The notes: generated by a model not told the origin, from the sequence alone. A DNA stretch of 7,422 bases from 40CM-2-70-7 sp035279865 (GCA_035279865.1 DATEGY010000085.1:1-7422), one strand, 5' to 3'; positions 1-6,689 are shown, numbered from the stretch's first letter. A program made the numbers and translations.

Positions 1-139
1 ACCCCGCGCCATTGCCCGGGAAGAAGGCTTTCCCGTGGACGTGCTCCTGGGTATCCGCACTGTCGCTCTGAGCCCGGGCCGGCCTCAGGGGCAGAGCCGC
101 GATAGAGACGCAGGCGAGCGCGGCAAGTTTTGAAATCAT
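1..139 (-). CDS. Secreted protein of unknown function, N-terminal fragment
   Basis: Only the first 46 codons are inside the window; the gene runs off the left edge. The ATG at 139 opens a typical Sec signal peptide: a lysine at residue 4, a hydrophobic core of Ala, Leu, Val and Ile (about residues 5-18), and a likely signal peptidase I site after Ala-Arg-Ala at residues 21-23. The mature protein would begin Gln-Ser-Asp-Ser and continue with a His/Gly-containing stretch. There is no lipobox cysteine, so a periplasmic or outer-membrane destination is inferred. It starts 51 bases after the stop of the hybrid kinase on the same strand and could be co-transcribed with it. No good Shine-Dalgarno sequence is visible. 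It was identified from signal-peptide features alone; the family cannot be named from this fragment, although a porin or outer-membrane beta-barrel would be compatible. Confidence 0.7.
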   Translation of the reverse strand, partial: MISKLAALACVSIAALPLRPARAQSDSADTQEHVHGKAFFPGNGAG

Positions 140-190
140 GCCAGCCAATCTACAAAAGCGGCCAGTCCTCAGCCATCAATGACGACGGCG
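140..190. other. Short intergenic gap between kinase stop and secreted-protein start
   Basis: These 51 bases separate two minus-strand genes. Read on the minus strand, they contain no convincing hairpin followed by a T-run (a TTTT is present but only a three-base-pair stem precedes it), no -24/-12 promoter and no recognisable -35/-10 pair. Read-through from the kinase gene is therefore plausible. Confidence 0.4.
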
Positions 191-2305
191 TCAGTTCGCG
201 GACGGCTTCTCGCTGATAGCTGACGGAGCCCGGTCCAGGCACTCCCGCACCGCTCGTGCGAGCACCTGAGCCGTAAACGGCTTTTCGATCAACGCAAACC
301 CCTGCTGACGGCGGCTCGCCGACGACACCCGGTCCGCCTGGCCGGTCATGCACAGCACCCGCAGCTCGGGCATCTCGGCGCGCAGCAGCTGGGCCATCTG
401 GAGGCCGGTCATGCCGGGCAAAATGAGATCGGTTACAAGGAGAGCCGGACGGGATTCGCCCGCCGACACCTCGGCCAGTGCCGTTTCCGCGTCGGGGGCC
501 GCCCTGACGGCGTAGCCGCAGTCGGTCAGCACCCGCTCGGCCAGCGCGCGCATCTGCGGATCGTCTTCGACCAGCAAGATGGACTCGGTACCTCCTGGCA
601 GCTCCGGATCGGGCTCGGCCGCGTGGGCCGCGCCGGCGCCCTCGAAGACGGCCGGGAAGTAGAGACGGAACGTGGTCCCGTGTCCGGGCTCACTATAGAC
701 CCAGATGTTGCCGCCCGCCTGCTTCACAATACCGTAGCAGATCGACAGACCGAGGCCGGTGCCACGATCCGGTCCCTTCGTGGTGAAGAACGGCTCGAAG
801 ATCCGGTCCATGACCTCGCGGGGCATCCCGACCCCCGTGTCGGACACGGTGATCATCACGTGCGGACCTGTGCGCGAGCCGCGTTGCCGGGAGACGTGGC
901 TCTGGTCCACCTGGACGAGGGAGGTCTCGATACCGAGGGTGCCGCCATCCGGCATCGCGTCGCGGGCGTTGATCGCCAGGTTCAGGATCACCTGTTCGAA
1001 CTGGCCCGGGTCCACCTTGATGGCCGGCACGTCGTCGGCCAGGCCCCACGACACTTTGATGTTCGAGCCGAGGACCCGGGTCACCAGGCGGCCGAGATTG
1101 TTGAGCAGGCCGTTCACTTCGATCAACTGCGGCTGGGTCTCCTGCCGGCGCGCGAACGTCAGCAGCTGGTGGATCAAACCGGCGGCCCGCTGTCCCGCCT
1201 TCCGGATTTCGCCGATGTCGGCGCGCCGGGGATCTTCGGGGGTGAGGGTCCGCTCGACCAGCTGGGCGTACCCCTGAATGGCGCCGATCAGGTTGGAGAA
1301 GTCGTGCGCCACGCCGCCGGCCAGCTGCCCCACGGCCTCGAGCTTCTGCGCGTGGAGCAGCTGCGCCTCGAGGCGCTTCCGGTCGGTCAGGTCCTCGATC
1401 ACGGTAATAAAGAAGGCCGGTCCGCCGTCCGGGGTCCGGACCAGGGACGTGGTGAGCTGAGACCAGATGGTGGTGCCGTCCTTCCGGATGTAGCGCTTCT
1501 CGCGGCGGTACGGACCCTGAAGATCGGGGGCGTCCACCAGAAACGCCTGCGTGCCCGCGACATCCTCCGGGTGCGTCGTGTCCATGACCGTCTTCTGGAG
1601 CAGCTCTTCCTCACTGTAGCCGAGGCGATCGCAGAGGTACCGGTTCACCCGGAGGAACCGCCCCGCCGGCGACACCTCGGCCAGGCCGATCGCGGCCTGC
1701 TCGAACGCCGCCCCGTACCGCTCTTCGCTCACCCGAAGTGCCCGCTCGGCGCAGGTCCGCTCGGTGATGTCTTCGATGGCGCCTTCGTACTCCGTCCGGC
1801 CTTCGGCATCCACCACGGCGCGCACGCTCTGCCGCGCCCAGATCACACCACCCGAGTGCCGCCGCATCCGCATCTCGTACGCGCGGACTTCGCCCTGCTC
1901 ATGGACGATGGTCTTCCAGCGCTCCCGATCGGCCGGGTCGACGTACAGACGGGTCGCGGATGTGGCGAGCAACGTGCCCCGGCTGGGATACCCCAGGAGC
2001 TCGATCAGCTTCCGATTGGCGTCGAGAATCCGGCCGTCGGGCGTGCTCCGATACAGGCCGATGGGCACACCTTCGAAGAGGTCGCGCACCCGGGGGTCCG
2101 TGGGGCAGGCGAGACGACCGGTGAGCCAGCGGTTCACGGTCCACGTGGCAATGGCCGCGGCCAGAACCCACGTGGCGATCTGCACGGGGAGCGGGGACGG
2201 GGGTCCCCACAACGTCGACACCAGAGCCGGGACGAATGCGAAGATCGAGAACCACACGCACGCGGGAATGCCCCGCGTGGGGGGCAGTGGGAACCGTCGG
2301 GTCAT
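191..2305 (-). CDS. Membrane-anchored PAS-PAS hybrid histidine kinase with C-terminal receiver
   Basis: A 704-residue hybrid sensor kinase. Two hydrophobic segments (about 15-33 and 41-60) with a very short loop anchor it in the inner membrane. There is no real periplasmic domain, so sensing is probably cytoplasmic. Two PAS/PAC modules follow (about 73-183 and 191-309), each ending in an E-D-[IL]-T-[ED]-R-like motif. The HisKA dimerisation helix carries the phospho-acceptor His334 within HDFSN, with Asp335 and Asn338 in the positions of the usual phosphatase motif. The ATP-binding domain has the N box around Asn447, the G1 motif DTGVGM (489-494), the F box FEPFFTTK (503-510) and the G2 motif GTGLGL (515-520). 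A receiver domain (about 575-690) has the acidic pocket Glu580-Asp582, phospho-acceptor Asp626, Thr654 and Lys675. All catalytic residues look intact. Its ATG shares one base with the stop of the CheC-like gene (TGATG), which indicates translational coupling. No HPt protein or output regulator is visible nearby, so the target is unknown. Confidence 0.95.
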   Translation of the reverse strand: MTRRFPLPPTRGIPACVWFSIFAFVPALVSTLWGPPSPLPVQIATWVLAAAIATWTVNRWLTGRLACPTDPRVRDLFEGVPIGLYRSTPDGRILDANRKLIELLGYPSRGTLLATSATRLYVDPADRERWKTIVHEQGEVRAYEMRMRRHSGGVIWARQSVRAVVDAEGRTEYEGAIEDITERTCAERALRVSEERYGAAFEQAAIGLAEVSPAGRFLRVNRYLCDRLGYSEEELLQKTVMDTTHPEDVAGTQAFLVDAPDLQGPYRREKRYIRKDGTTIWSQLTTSLVRTPDGGPAFFITVIEDLTDRKRLEAQLLHAQKLEAVGQLAGGVAHDFSNLIGAIQGYAQLVERTLTPEDPRRADIGEIRKAGQRAAGLIHQLLTFARRQETQPQLIEVNGLLNNLGRLVTRVLGSNIKVSWGLADDVPAIKVDPGQFEQVILNLAINARDAMPDGGTLGIETSLVQVDQSHVSRQRGSRTGPHVMITVSDTGVGMPREVMDRIFEPFFTTKGPDRGTGLGLSICYGIVKQAGGNIWVYSEPGHGTTFRLYFPAVFEGAGAAHAAEPDPELPGGTESILLVEDDPQMRALAERVLTDCGYAVRAAPDAETALAEVSAGESRPALLVTDLILPGMTGLQMAQLLRAEMPELRVLCMTGQADRVSSASRRQQGFALIEKPFTAQVLARAVRECLDRAPSAISEKPSAN

Positions 2306-2994
2306 CAGTCCGCCAGCGCGCGAAGAATGCGGCCGAAGGCCGGATGGTGGGGCAGGTAGATCAGGTGCCCCATCGCCGCGAATCCCTCATCGTCGAACCG
2401 GATGCGGGACCCGACGCACACACTCAACTGGTTGGCGCGACGGGAATCGGACGTGATGGAAGGGCGGGTCAGCAGGTGTCCGAGAGATCCCCGCAGGAAC
2501 TCGGGAACCGAGAGAAAGACGACGCCGTGCGTCAGCGCTCCCAGGACGTCCGCATACGCCGAGGCCAGGGTGTGCGCACTGCGGATCAACACGGCCTGAA
2601 TCGCCTGGTCGTCGAGGGCGATCGAGCCGGGATCGCGCGTCAGGAGGGCACCAGCCAGCCGCGCCCCTTCCGGGGCGGACATGATCCACGCCAGCGGACC
2701 CGAAATGTCGCCGAGGAGCTGGGCCGTGACGAACACCAGCGGGCGATCCGCGTGACTTAAGACCGCGGGCAGCTGATCCAGGAGAGACACGGCGAACTCC
2801 GGCACCGTCACGGTCACACGCCGGCGCAGGGAGCGGGACAGGGCTCCGGACGCGGCCCGGCTGGCGGTATGGGCCACTTCGCGCAGGGCGTTCAGGTGCT
2901 GCCCCGGCTCGCAGGCCTCTAGCGATGCAGTTTCGGCGAACGTATGGTCTCTCCTTCGCGGCCCCGGTGGGCCCGCGTAATCGTCGACGGTCAT
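2305..2994 (-). CDS. CheC-family protein with degenerate phosphatase motifs
   Basis: A 229-residue cytoplasmic protein with the CheC fold signature: a first helix region (about 33-65) ending at Pro65, a central strand region with Gly-Asp-Ile-Ser-Gly (95-99) followed by the helix of the AxxLA type, then a second helix region (about 127-164) ending at Pro164. In CheC, CheX and FliY the catalytic pattern is [DS]xxxExxN followed 23 residues later by Pro. Here the spacing is kept exactly, but the residues differ. Site 1 has Asn35, Glu39, His42 and Pro65; site 2 has Ala134, Arg138, His141 and Pro164. Both amide-bearing Asn positions are His, and the second Glu is Arg. Family membership is seen from this pattern. 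Loss or change of CheY-phosphatase activity is inferred. It is the first gene of an operon with the hybrid kinase, whose receiver is an obvious candidate partner. The start ATG has only a weak ribosome site; residues 1-25 look unconserved, so a later start is possible. Confidence 0.75.
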   Translation of the reverse strand: MTVDDYAGPPGPRRRDHTFAETASLEACEPGQHLNALREVAHTASRAASGALSRSLRRRVTVTVPEFAVSLLDQLPAVLSHADRPLVFVTAQLLGDISGPLAWIMSAPEGARLAGALLTRDPGSIALDDQAIQAVLIRSAHTLASAYADVLGALTHGVVFLSVPEFLRGSLGHLLTRPSITSDSRRANQLSVCVGSRIRFDDEGFAAMGHLIYLPHHPAFGRILRALAD

Positions 2995-3038
2995 CCTAGC
3001 CGGTGGGGTCGGTCCGACGGAAATGCCGATCCGCTAGG
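2995..3038. repeat. Inverted repeat CCTAGC / GCTAGG in the divergent region
   Basis: A perfect six-base inverted repeat: CCTAGC at 2995-3000 and GCTAGG at 3033-3038, with arm centres 38 bases apart. Each arm contains CTAG, a tetramer that is rare in many bacterial genomes. The left arm touches the start codon of the CheC-like gene. A bound protein spanning both arms would cover the start of that gene and lie upstream of the LysR ribosome site, so an operator role is possible. Chance occurrence of a six-base arm cannot be excluded. Confidence 0.35.
3008..3018. repeat. Palindrome GTCGGTCCGAC, possible operator half
   Basis: An 11-base palindrome with five-base arms GTCGG and CCGAC around a central T. 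It lies between the CTAG-containing arms in the divergent control region. It could be an operator for the LysR-type protein; it does not show a clear T-N11-A core by itself. Confidence 0.3.
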
Positions 3039-3063
3039 GCTTCGATGCCGGAGGCGCATGGCC

Positions 3064-3068
3064 AAGGA
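3064..3068 (+). promoter_or_regulatory. Ribosome binding site AAGGA of the tandem LysR gene
   Basis: AAGGA ends five bases before the ATG at 3074. It fixes this start in preference to the ATG at 3058, which is in another frame. The resulting N-terminus has the pattern expected for a LysR winged helix-turn-helix. Confidence 0.7.
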
Positions 3069-3073
3069 ATCCG

Positions 3074-5023
3074 ATGCTCCTTCGGGATTTCCGGAACTTC
3101 ATCGCCGTCGCCGAGACGCGGAGCCTCTCCCGCGCCGCCCTCCGGGCGCACCTGGCCCAACCGGCGCTCTCCCGCCAGATCCACGAACTGGAACGCGAGC
3201 TCGGAGTCCCGCTCCTGGAGCGTCATTCCAAGGGCGTAACCCCGACGGCGGCGGGCCAGGCCTTCGCGCGCGGCGCCGCCAATCTCCTGGTCACCCTCGG
3301 GTTCGCCATCGCCCGGGCCGAAGCGACCAGCGAGGGGCGCCGCGGGCGCGTGTCGATCGGTGCGATGCTGACGATCATCGCGGCGGGCATTCCGGGGACG
3401 GTGGAGGAGCGCCTGCACCAGGAGGATCCCGAGATCACCCTCGCCTTGGAGGATCTCGATCCTCCGGATACGGTGGAGCAGGTCCGCGCCGGGGCGATCG
3501 ACATCGCGTTGACCATGGCGGCCGACGACGATCCGGACCTGCTCAGCGAGCCCCTGTGGGATGAGTACCTCGATCACATCATCCTGCCCCACGGTCATCC
3601 CCTCGCGGGCCGCCGGCGCCTGAGACTGTCGGAGCTCGGCGAGTACCCACTGGTCATCCCCCAGCGGGCGCTGGCGCCCGGGGTGCTCGATGAAATCATG
3701 GCCGTGCTGCGAAAGGGCGGTCTTCGCTCTCCCCTGCTGGTGATCGATGTCGGTCTCCGGGACGGGCACCTGGCGGTGTCCGCGGGCCGGGGGTGGTCGT
3801 TGATCGGCCGGGCCCGTTCCGTCTCGCCGCCGCAGGGGACCGCCGTGGTGGCCCTCGCCGACGCGGCTCCCAAGGTTCGCGCGGCCGCCGTCTGGCGGCG
3901 GGACGACAAGCGTCCGGTCTTGCGGCGGGTGCTTGAGCGCATCATCGAGGCAGTCCGCGATCACCCCCACGCCTGCCTGCGCCGCGAGCCGCACCTCCCG
4001 CCGCTCCCTCCGGCGCGGAAGACCCGGCAGGCGCCGCTGGGCTCGGTGCCGGCGCTCATGGAAATCCGTCATCTTCGCGCGCTGCTCGAGGTCGCCGCCG
4101 CGCAGACCATCGGGCGCGCCGCGGTGCGCCTGGGCGTCACGCAGCCGGCTCTGTCGCGCCAGCTCAAAGAGCTCGAACACGCCATCGGCCTGCCGCTCCT
4201 GGAGCGGACCGCCCGGGGTGTGCACTTGACGGCGGCGGGGAATTCGCTGGCGGGTGAATGCCCGGGGATCCTGGCGGGGCTCGAACAGATCGTCCTCGAT
4301 ACCACGCGGGCGCGGCGGGGCATGGAGGGGCGTTGCGTGATCGGCGCGGTGGCGACGCTCACTACCGGAGAAATGCTGACGCGGGTGCTGACCGACGTGG
4401 CGCTGCGTCACCCGCATGTGCATGTAGTGATTGAAGAGGTGTCGACGCCGTTCCAGGCTCCGTCCATCGTGCGCGGAGACATCGACGTGGGGCTGGCGCA
4501 CGCGCATCCGGGCGTGACGTATCCCGGGCTCGTCGTGGAGCAGGTGTACGAAGACCGGCTGCAAATGGCACTGCTTCCCGCCGGGCATCCCCTCGCACGG
4601 CGGAAGGTGAAAGCAGCCGATCTGGCTGACCTTCCTTTCTTATTCCCGGACCGGGACTTCCAGCCGTCTTTCTATGACCTGGTGTTCGACACGCTGCACG
4701 ACGCCGGGCTGATCCCCCGGGTGGATGGCACACATGACGGTCTCCAGGCCATCTGGGCGCTGGTGGCGCGGGGGAAGGGATGGGCGCTGGGGTTCAAGTC
4801 TCACCGCCGGCGGCCGCCGGGGGGGACGGTGGCGGTTCCGTTGGTGGGATTCGATCTGCCCTGGGGACTCAACCTCCTCAGGCGTCGAGGGGAACCGAGT
4901 GTGGCATTGCGCTGCGTGCTGGAGGCGTTCCGGAGAGTGGGGAGCAACGGGCGGAAGAGCGCCGCCGGCCCACGCGCCGCTGCCCGCCGGGTCCGACGGC
5001 GCCGGGTCAGCGCCGACGACTGA
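3074..5023 (+). CDS. Tandem (double) LysR-type transcriptional regulator in one polypeptide
   Basis: A single ORF of 649 residues, about twice the usual 290-330 of LysR-type regulators. It contains two full copies. Copy 1 has a winged helix-turn-helix at about 1-62 (recognition region QPALSRQ at 29-35, then PLLER at 46-50 and TAAG at 58-61) and a periplasmic-binding-like effector domain at about 92-296. A proline- and arginine-rich linker follows at about 297-328. Copy 2 has a helix-turn-helix at about 329-390 (QPALSRQ at 357-363, PLLER at 374-378, TAAG at 386-389) and an effector domain at about 419-620. The chain ends in a strongly basic tail rich in Arg (about 622-644). The two DNA-binding domains share roughly half their residues, so the copies are paralogues and not a recent duplication. 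Both should bind DNA; the two effector pockets differ and may bind different ligands. Met329 could serve as an internal start, though only a weak ribosome site precedes it. It is divergent from the CheC/kinase operon, a typical LysR target arrangement. Confidence 0.88.
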   Translation: MLLRDFRNFIAVAETRSLSRAALRAHLAQPALSRQIHELERELGVPLLERHSKGVTPTAAGQAFARGAANLLVTLGFAIARAEATSEGRRGRVSIGAMLTIIAAGIPGTVEERLHQEDPEITLALEDLDPPDTVEQVRAGAIDIALTMAADDDPDLLSEPLWDEYLDHIILPHGHPLAGRRRLRLSELGEYPLVIPQRALAPGVLDEIMAVLRKGGLRSPLLVIDVGLRDGHLAVSAGRGWSLIGRARSVSPPQGTAVVALADAAPKVRAAAVWRRDDKRPVLRRVLERIIEAVRDHPHACLRREPHLPPLPPARKTRQAPLGSVPALMEIRHLRALLEVAAAQTIGRAAVRLGVTQPALSRQLKELEHAIGLPLLERTARGVHLTAAGNSLAGECPGILAGLEQIVLDTTRARRGMEGRCVIGAVATLTTGEMLTRVLTDVALRHPHVHVVIEEVSTPFQAPSIVRGDIDVGLAHAHPGVTYPGLVVEQVYEDRLQMALLPAGHPLARRKVKAADLADLPFLFPDRDFQPSFYDLVFDTLHDAGLIPRVDGTHDGLQAIWALVARGKGWALGFKSHRRRPPGGTVAVPLVGFDLPWGLNLLRRRGEPSVALRCVLEAFRRVGSNGRKSAAGPRAAARRVRRRRVSADD

Positions 5024-5027
5024 AGAT
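5024..5027. other. Four-base gap between convergent stop codons
   Basis: The TGA of the tandem LysR gene (5021-5023) and the TAG of the TPR gene (minus strand, 5030-5028) face each other across four bases. No intrinsic terminator fits here, so the two transcripts probably overlap at their 3' ends or are ended by Rho or by structures inside the coding regions. Confidence 0.7.
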
Positions 5028-6047
5028 CTAGGGCTTGCTCGCGGGCGGGAGCGAAGTCACCGGAGGGATGAGTGCCGCGACTTCGTCGGCGGCCCTGACG
5101 GCTCCCAGCCGGCGGTAACCCGCGGACGCCCGGGCCCAGGCCTCGCGTGCACCTGCCGTGTCTCCCGCCACCGCCAGTGCCCCGCCCAAGTCCCGTTCGA
5201 TATCCGCCAGCGTATCCGCCGACCCGCGCTTCCGCGCGAGGTCCGCGGCGCGGTGCAGCAGGTCTACCGCTCCCGGCAGGTTGCCCTTCAGACGAATCAC
5301 GGATGCCTGCAGTCGCCATACTTCCGCCAGGCCGGACTCGAATTGCACGCGGCGGTAGGCGTCCGCCGCCCGCTCGAGCTCCGCCGCGGCGAGCGAGCTG
5401 TCGGTTTGCTGGAGATGAATGGCGGCACGGCCGGCGAGCGTAAGCCCCACCAGCGTCTCGTCCTCGACCGTTCGGGCCAGGCGTACGGCCTGTTCGGCCG
5501 CCGCAAGTGCACGCTGGTGATCGCCGAGGTCCCGCCACGTGATGGCCAGGTTGTGGTGGGTCTCGGCCATCCCCCGCATCACGCCGGCCTGCTGGTAGGC
5601 GGCCAGTGCCAGCTGATAGTCCGCGAGGGCCTGCTCCCGGTCTCCGCGCAGGTTGGCGATCACGCCCAGGTTGTTGAGACAGCGGGCTTCCAGCCCGGCA
5701 TCGGACTGGGCCCGGGCCATGCCCAGCGCCGCGTTCAGGTGCCCCTCGGCGACGTCCACGCTCCCCTGCCGGAGCGCGATCAGCCCCTGATAGTTCCGGG
5801 CCCGAAGCTCGGCGTGGGGCTCCCCTCGCTCCCGGGACGCCGCGAGGGCCAGCTCGGCCCAGTGGGCGGCCGCCGACAACTCGCCGAGCCGCCCATGCGC
5901 CTCGGCGGCGAGCAGAGCGAGAGGCGTCCGCGCCTCGACCGCCCGGACCGGCAACGCGCCGAGGCGAGCGAGCACCTCCCGGAACCGCCCGGAATCGGCG
6001 AGTCCCCGAAGCTCGCGGATGTCCACCGTCTCCGCGCTGGACGTCAT
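5028..6047 (-). CDS. Cytoplasmic TPR-repeat protein
   Basis: A 339-residue protein made almost wholly of tetratricopeptide repeats with a period of about 40 residues, as in the MalT/TPR_12 type. Likely repeats lie near 5-38, 42-75, 80-113, 119-153, 159-193, 199-233, 239-273 and 279-313. The clearest are the two with Leu-Gly-x-Ile-x3-Arg-Gly-Asp (127-136) and Leu-Ala-Ile-x4-Leu-Gly-Asp (167-176). There is no signal peptide, transmembrane segment or catalytic domain; a short Pro/Ser tail follows the last repeat. TPR superhelices bind peptides or proteins, so a scaffold or regulatory role is inferred and the partner is unknown. The gene lies 27 bases downstream of the lipoprotein gene on the same strand, probably in one transcript from the -24/-12 promoter at 6724-6740. 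GAAAGG at 6059-6054, six bases before the ATG, supports the start. Confidence 0.88.
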   Translation of the reverse strand: MTSSAETVDIRELRGLADSGRFREVLARLGALPVRAVEARTPLALLAAEAHGRLGELSAAAHWAELALAASRERGEPHAELRARNYQGLIALRQGSVDVAEGHLNAALGMARAQSDAGLEARCLNNLGVIANLRGDREQALADYQLALAAYQQAGVMRGMAETHHNLAITWRDLGDHQRALAAAEQAVRLARTVEDETLVGLTLAGRAAIHLQQTDSSLAAAELERAADAYRRVQFESGLAEVWRLQASVIRLKGNLPGAVDLLHRAADLARKRGSADTLADIERDLGGALAVAGDTAGAREAWARASAGYRRLGAVRAADEVAALIPPVTSLPPASKP

Positions 6048-6053
6048 GCCGGA

Positions 6054-6059
6054 CCTTTC
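6054..6059 (-). promoter_or_regulatory. Ribosome binding site GAAAGG of the TPR gene
   Basis: GAAAGG on the minus strand, six bases upstream of the ATG at 6047, lies in the 27-base gap after the lipoprotein stop. It indicates independent translation initiation within a shared message. Confidence 0.6.
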
Positions 6060-6074
6060 ACCGGCCCGCGGCGC

Positions 6075-6689
6075 TCACCATGCGAGCGCGTACTCGGTGA
6101 AGTGAAGAACGTTGACGCTCACCTCGTTGTCCCCGTCGAGGTTCACGCCACCGAGTTTGGTCCACAGCGTGTCACCGGTTTCGCGCCGCCAGACGTCCAG
6201 CATGGCCTGGACGGTGGAGTCCGCCGGATCGACGTGCCCGTCGTCGTTGAAATCGTGGTCGCACCGGCCGTATTCGATCTTGAGCCGGGCCGGTGCCGCG
6301 GGGTTGAACTGCAAGCCCGTGGGTCCGAAGGTGAATTCGAACCGGCCGGGTGTGGCCACCGAGATGGTAATCAGGATGGAATCGCCTGGTAGAAAGGCTC
6401 CGCCATCCGGCTTCTTGAGCAGGCCGTCCCCGGGGACCTCGAACTCGAGCAGTGTTTCGCCGGTGTCCCCGGGCGCGGCGCCCTGGTAGTACATCCGGAC
6501 CTGTCGCCCCTGACCGGCCACGGCATAGAACGACACGGAATCGCTCAGGAGGACGGGTGCCGTCGTGTCCTGAGCGACGATGTGCAATTGGGAATTGGGT
6601 GTGGTGGTGACCGGCGGCGTAGACGGGGACGTCGCGTCGGTACAGCCAACCACAGCGGCCAGAACCAGCCACCGTAGCCTGGGCATCAT
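6075..6689 (-). CDS. Lipoprotein with dockerin-like calcium-binding loop
   Basis: A 204-residue protein from the chosen ATG. It opens with a short basic region, a hydrophobic stretch and a lipobox Val-Val-Gly-Cys with Cys16 as lipid site, followed by a Ser/Thr/Pro-rich linker (17-33). It is therefore exported and membrane-anchored. The middle (about 50-140) is rich in beta strand, with aromatic and Gly-Asp-Ser-Ile motifs, and resembles a small ZU5-like or Ig-like secreted module; that assignment is tentative. A loop of the form D-x-N-x-D-G-x-V-D-x-x-D (Asp146 to Asp157) matches a dockerin/EF-hand calcium site. A second Asn-Asp-rich stretch (about 183-189) precedes the C-terminal His-Phe-Thr-Glu-Tyr-Ala. 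The reading frame stays open up to an ATG at 6749, but that start would lie upstream of the -24/-12 promoter and place about 20 polar residues before the signal peptide. GGAG at 6697-6694 fits ATG 6689 or 6686. It is probably co-transcribed with the TPR gene. Function unknown. Confidence 0.85.
   Translation of the reverse strand: MMPRLRWLVLAAVVGCTDATSPSTPPVTTTPNSQLHIVAQDTTAPVLLSDSVSFYAVAGQGRQVRMYYQGAAPGDTGETLLEFEVPGDGLLKKPDGGAFLPGDSILITISVATPGRFEFTFGPTGLQFNPAAPARLKIEYGRCDHDFNDDGHVDPADSTVQAMLDVWRRETGDTLWTKLGGVNLDGDNEVSVNVLHFTEYALAW

Larger units (their letters stand above)
2995..3073. promoter_or_regulatory. Divergent promoter/operator region, cheC-like/kinase operon versus tandem LysR gene
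   Basis: These 79 bases separate the two divergent start codons and must hold the promoters of both units unless one is leaderless. LysR-type regulators commonly bind such shared regions to control themselves and the divergent gene. Candidate operators seen here are listed separately (the arms at 2995-3000 and 3033-3038, and the palindrome at 3008-3018). No clear -35/-10 pair could be recognised on either strand. Confidence 0.55.

Noticed and set aside
623..2359. Long plus-strand ORF of 578 codons
   Set aside because: It lies antisense to the hybrid kinase, whose protein has all expected motifs. The plus-strand product has no recognisable domain and is a high-GC shadow.
2943..2956. Strong AAGGAGA ribosome-site-like sequence inside the start of the CheC-like gene
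   Set aside because: No ATG, GTG or TTG follows at suitable distance (only ATA), so it does not define a start, although it leaves the exact N-terminus of this gene a little uncertain.
2996..4588. Long minus-strand ORF of 530 codons
   Set aside because: It is antisense to the tandem LysR gene, is rich in Arg, His and Pro, and has no domain pattern. The LysR frame is clearly the coding one.
4725..6392. Plus-strand ORF of 555 codons
   Set aside because: It overlaps the LysR end, the whole TPR gene and most of the lipoprotein gene in shadow frames and has low-complexity composition.
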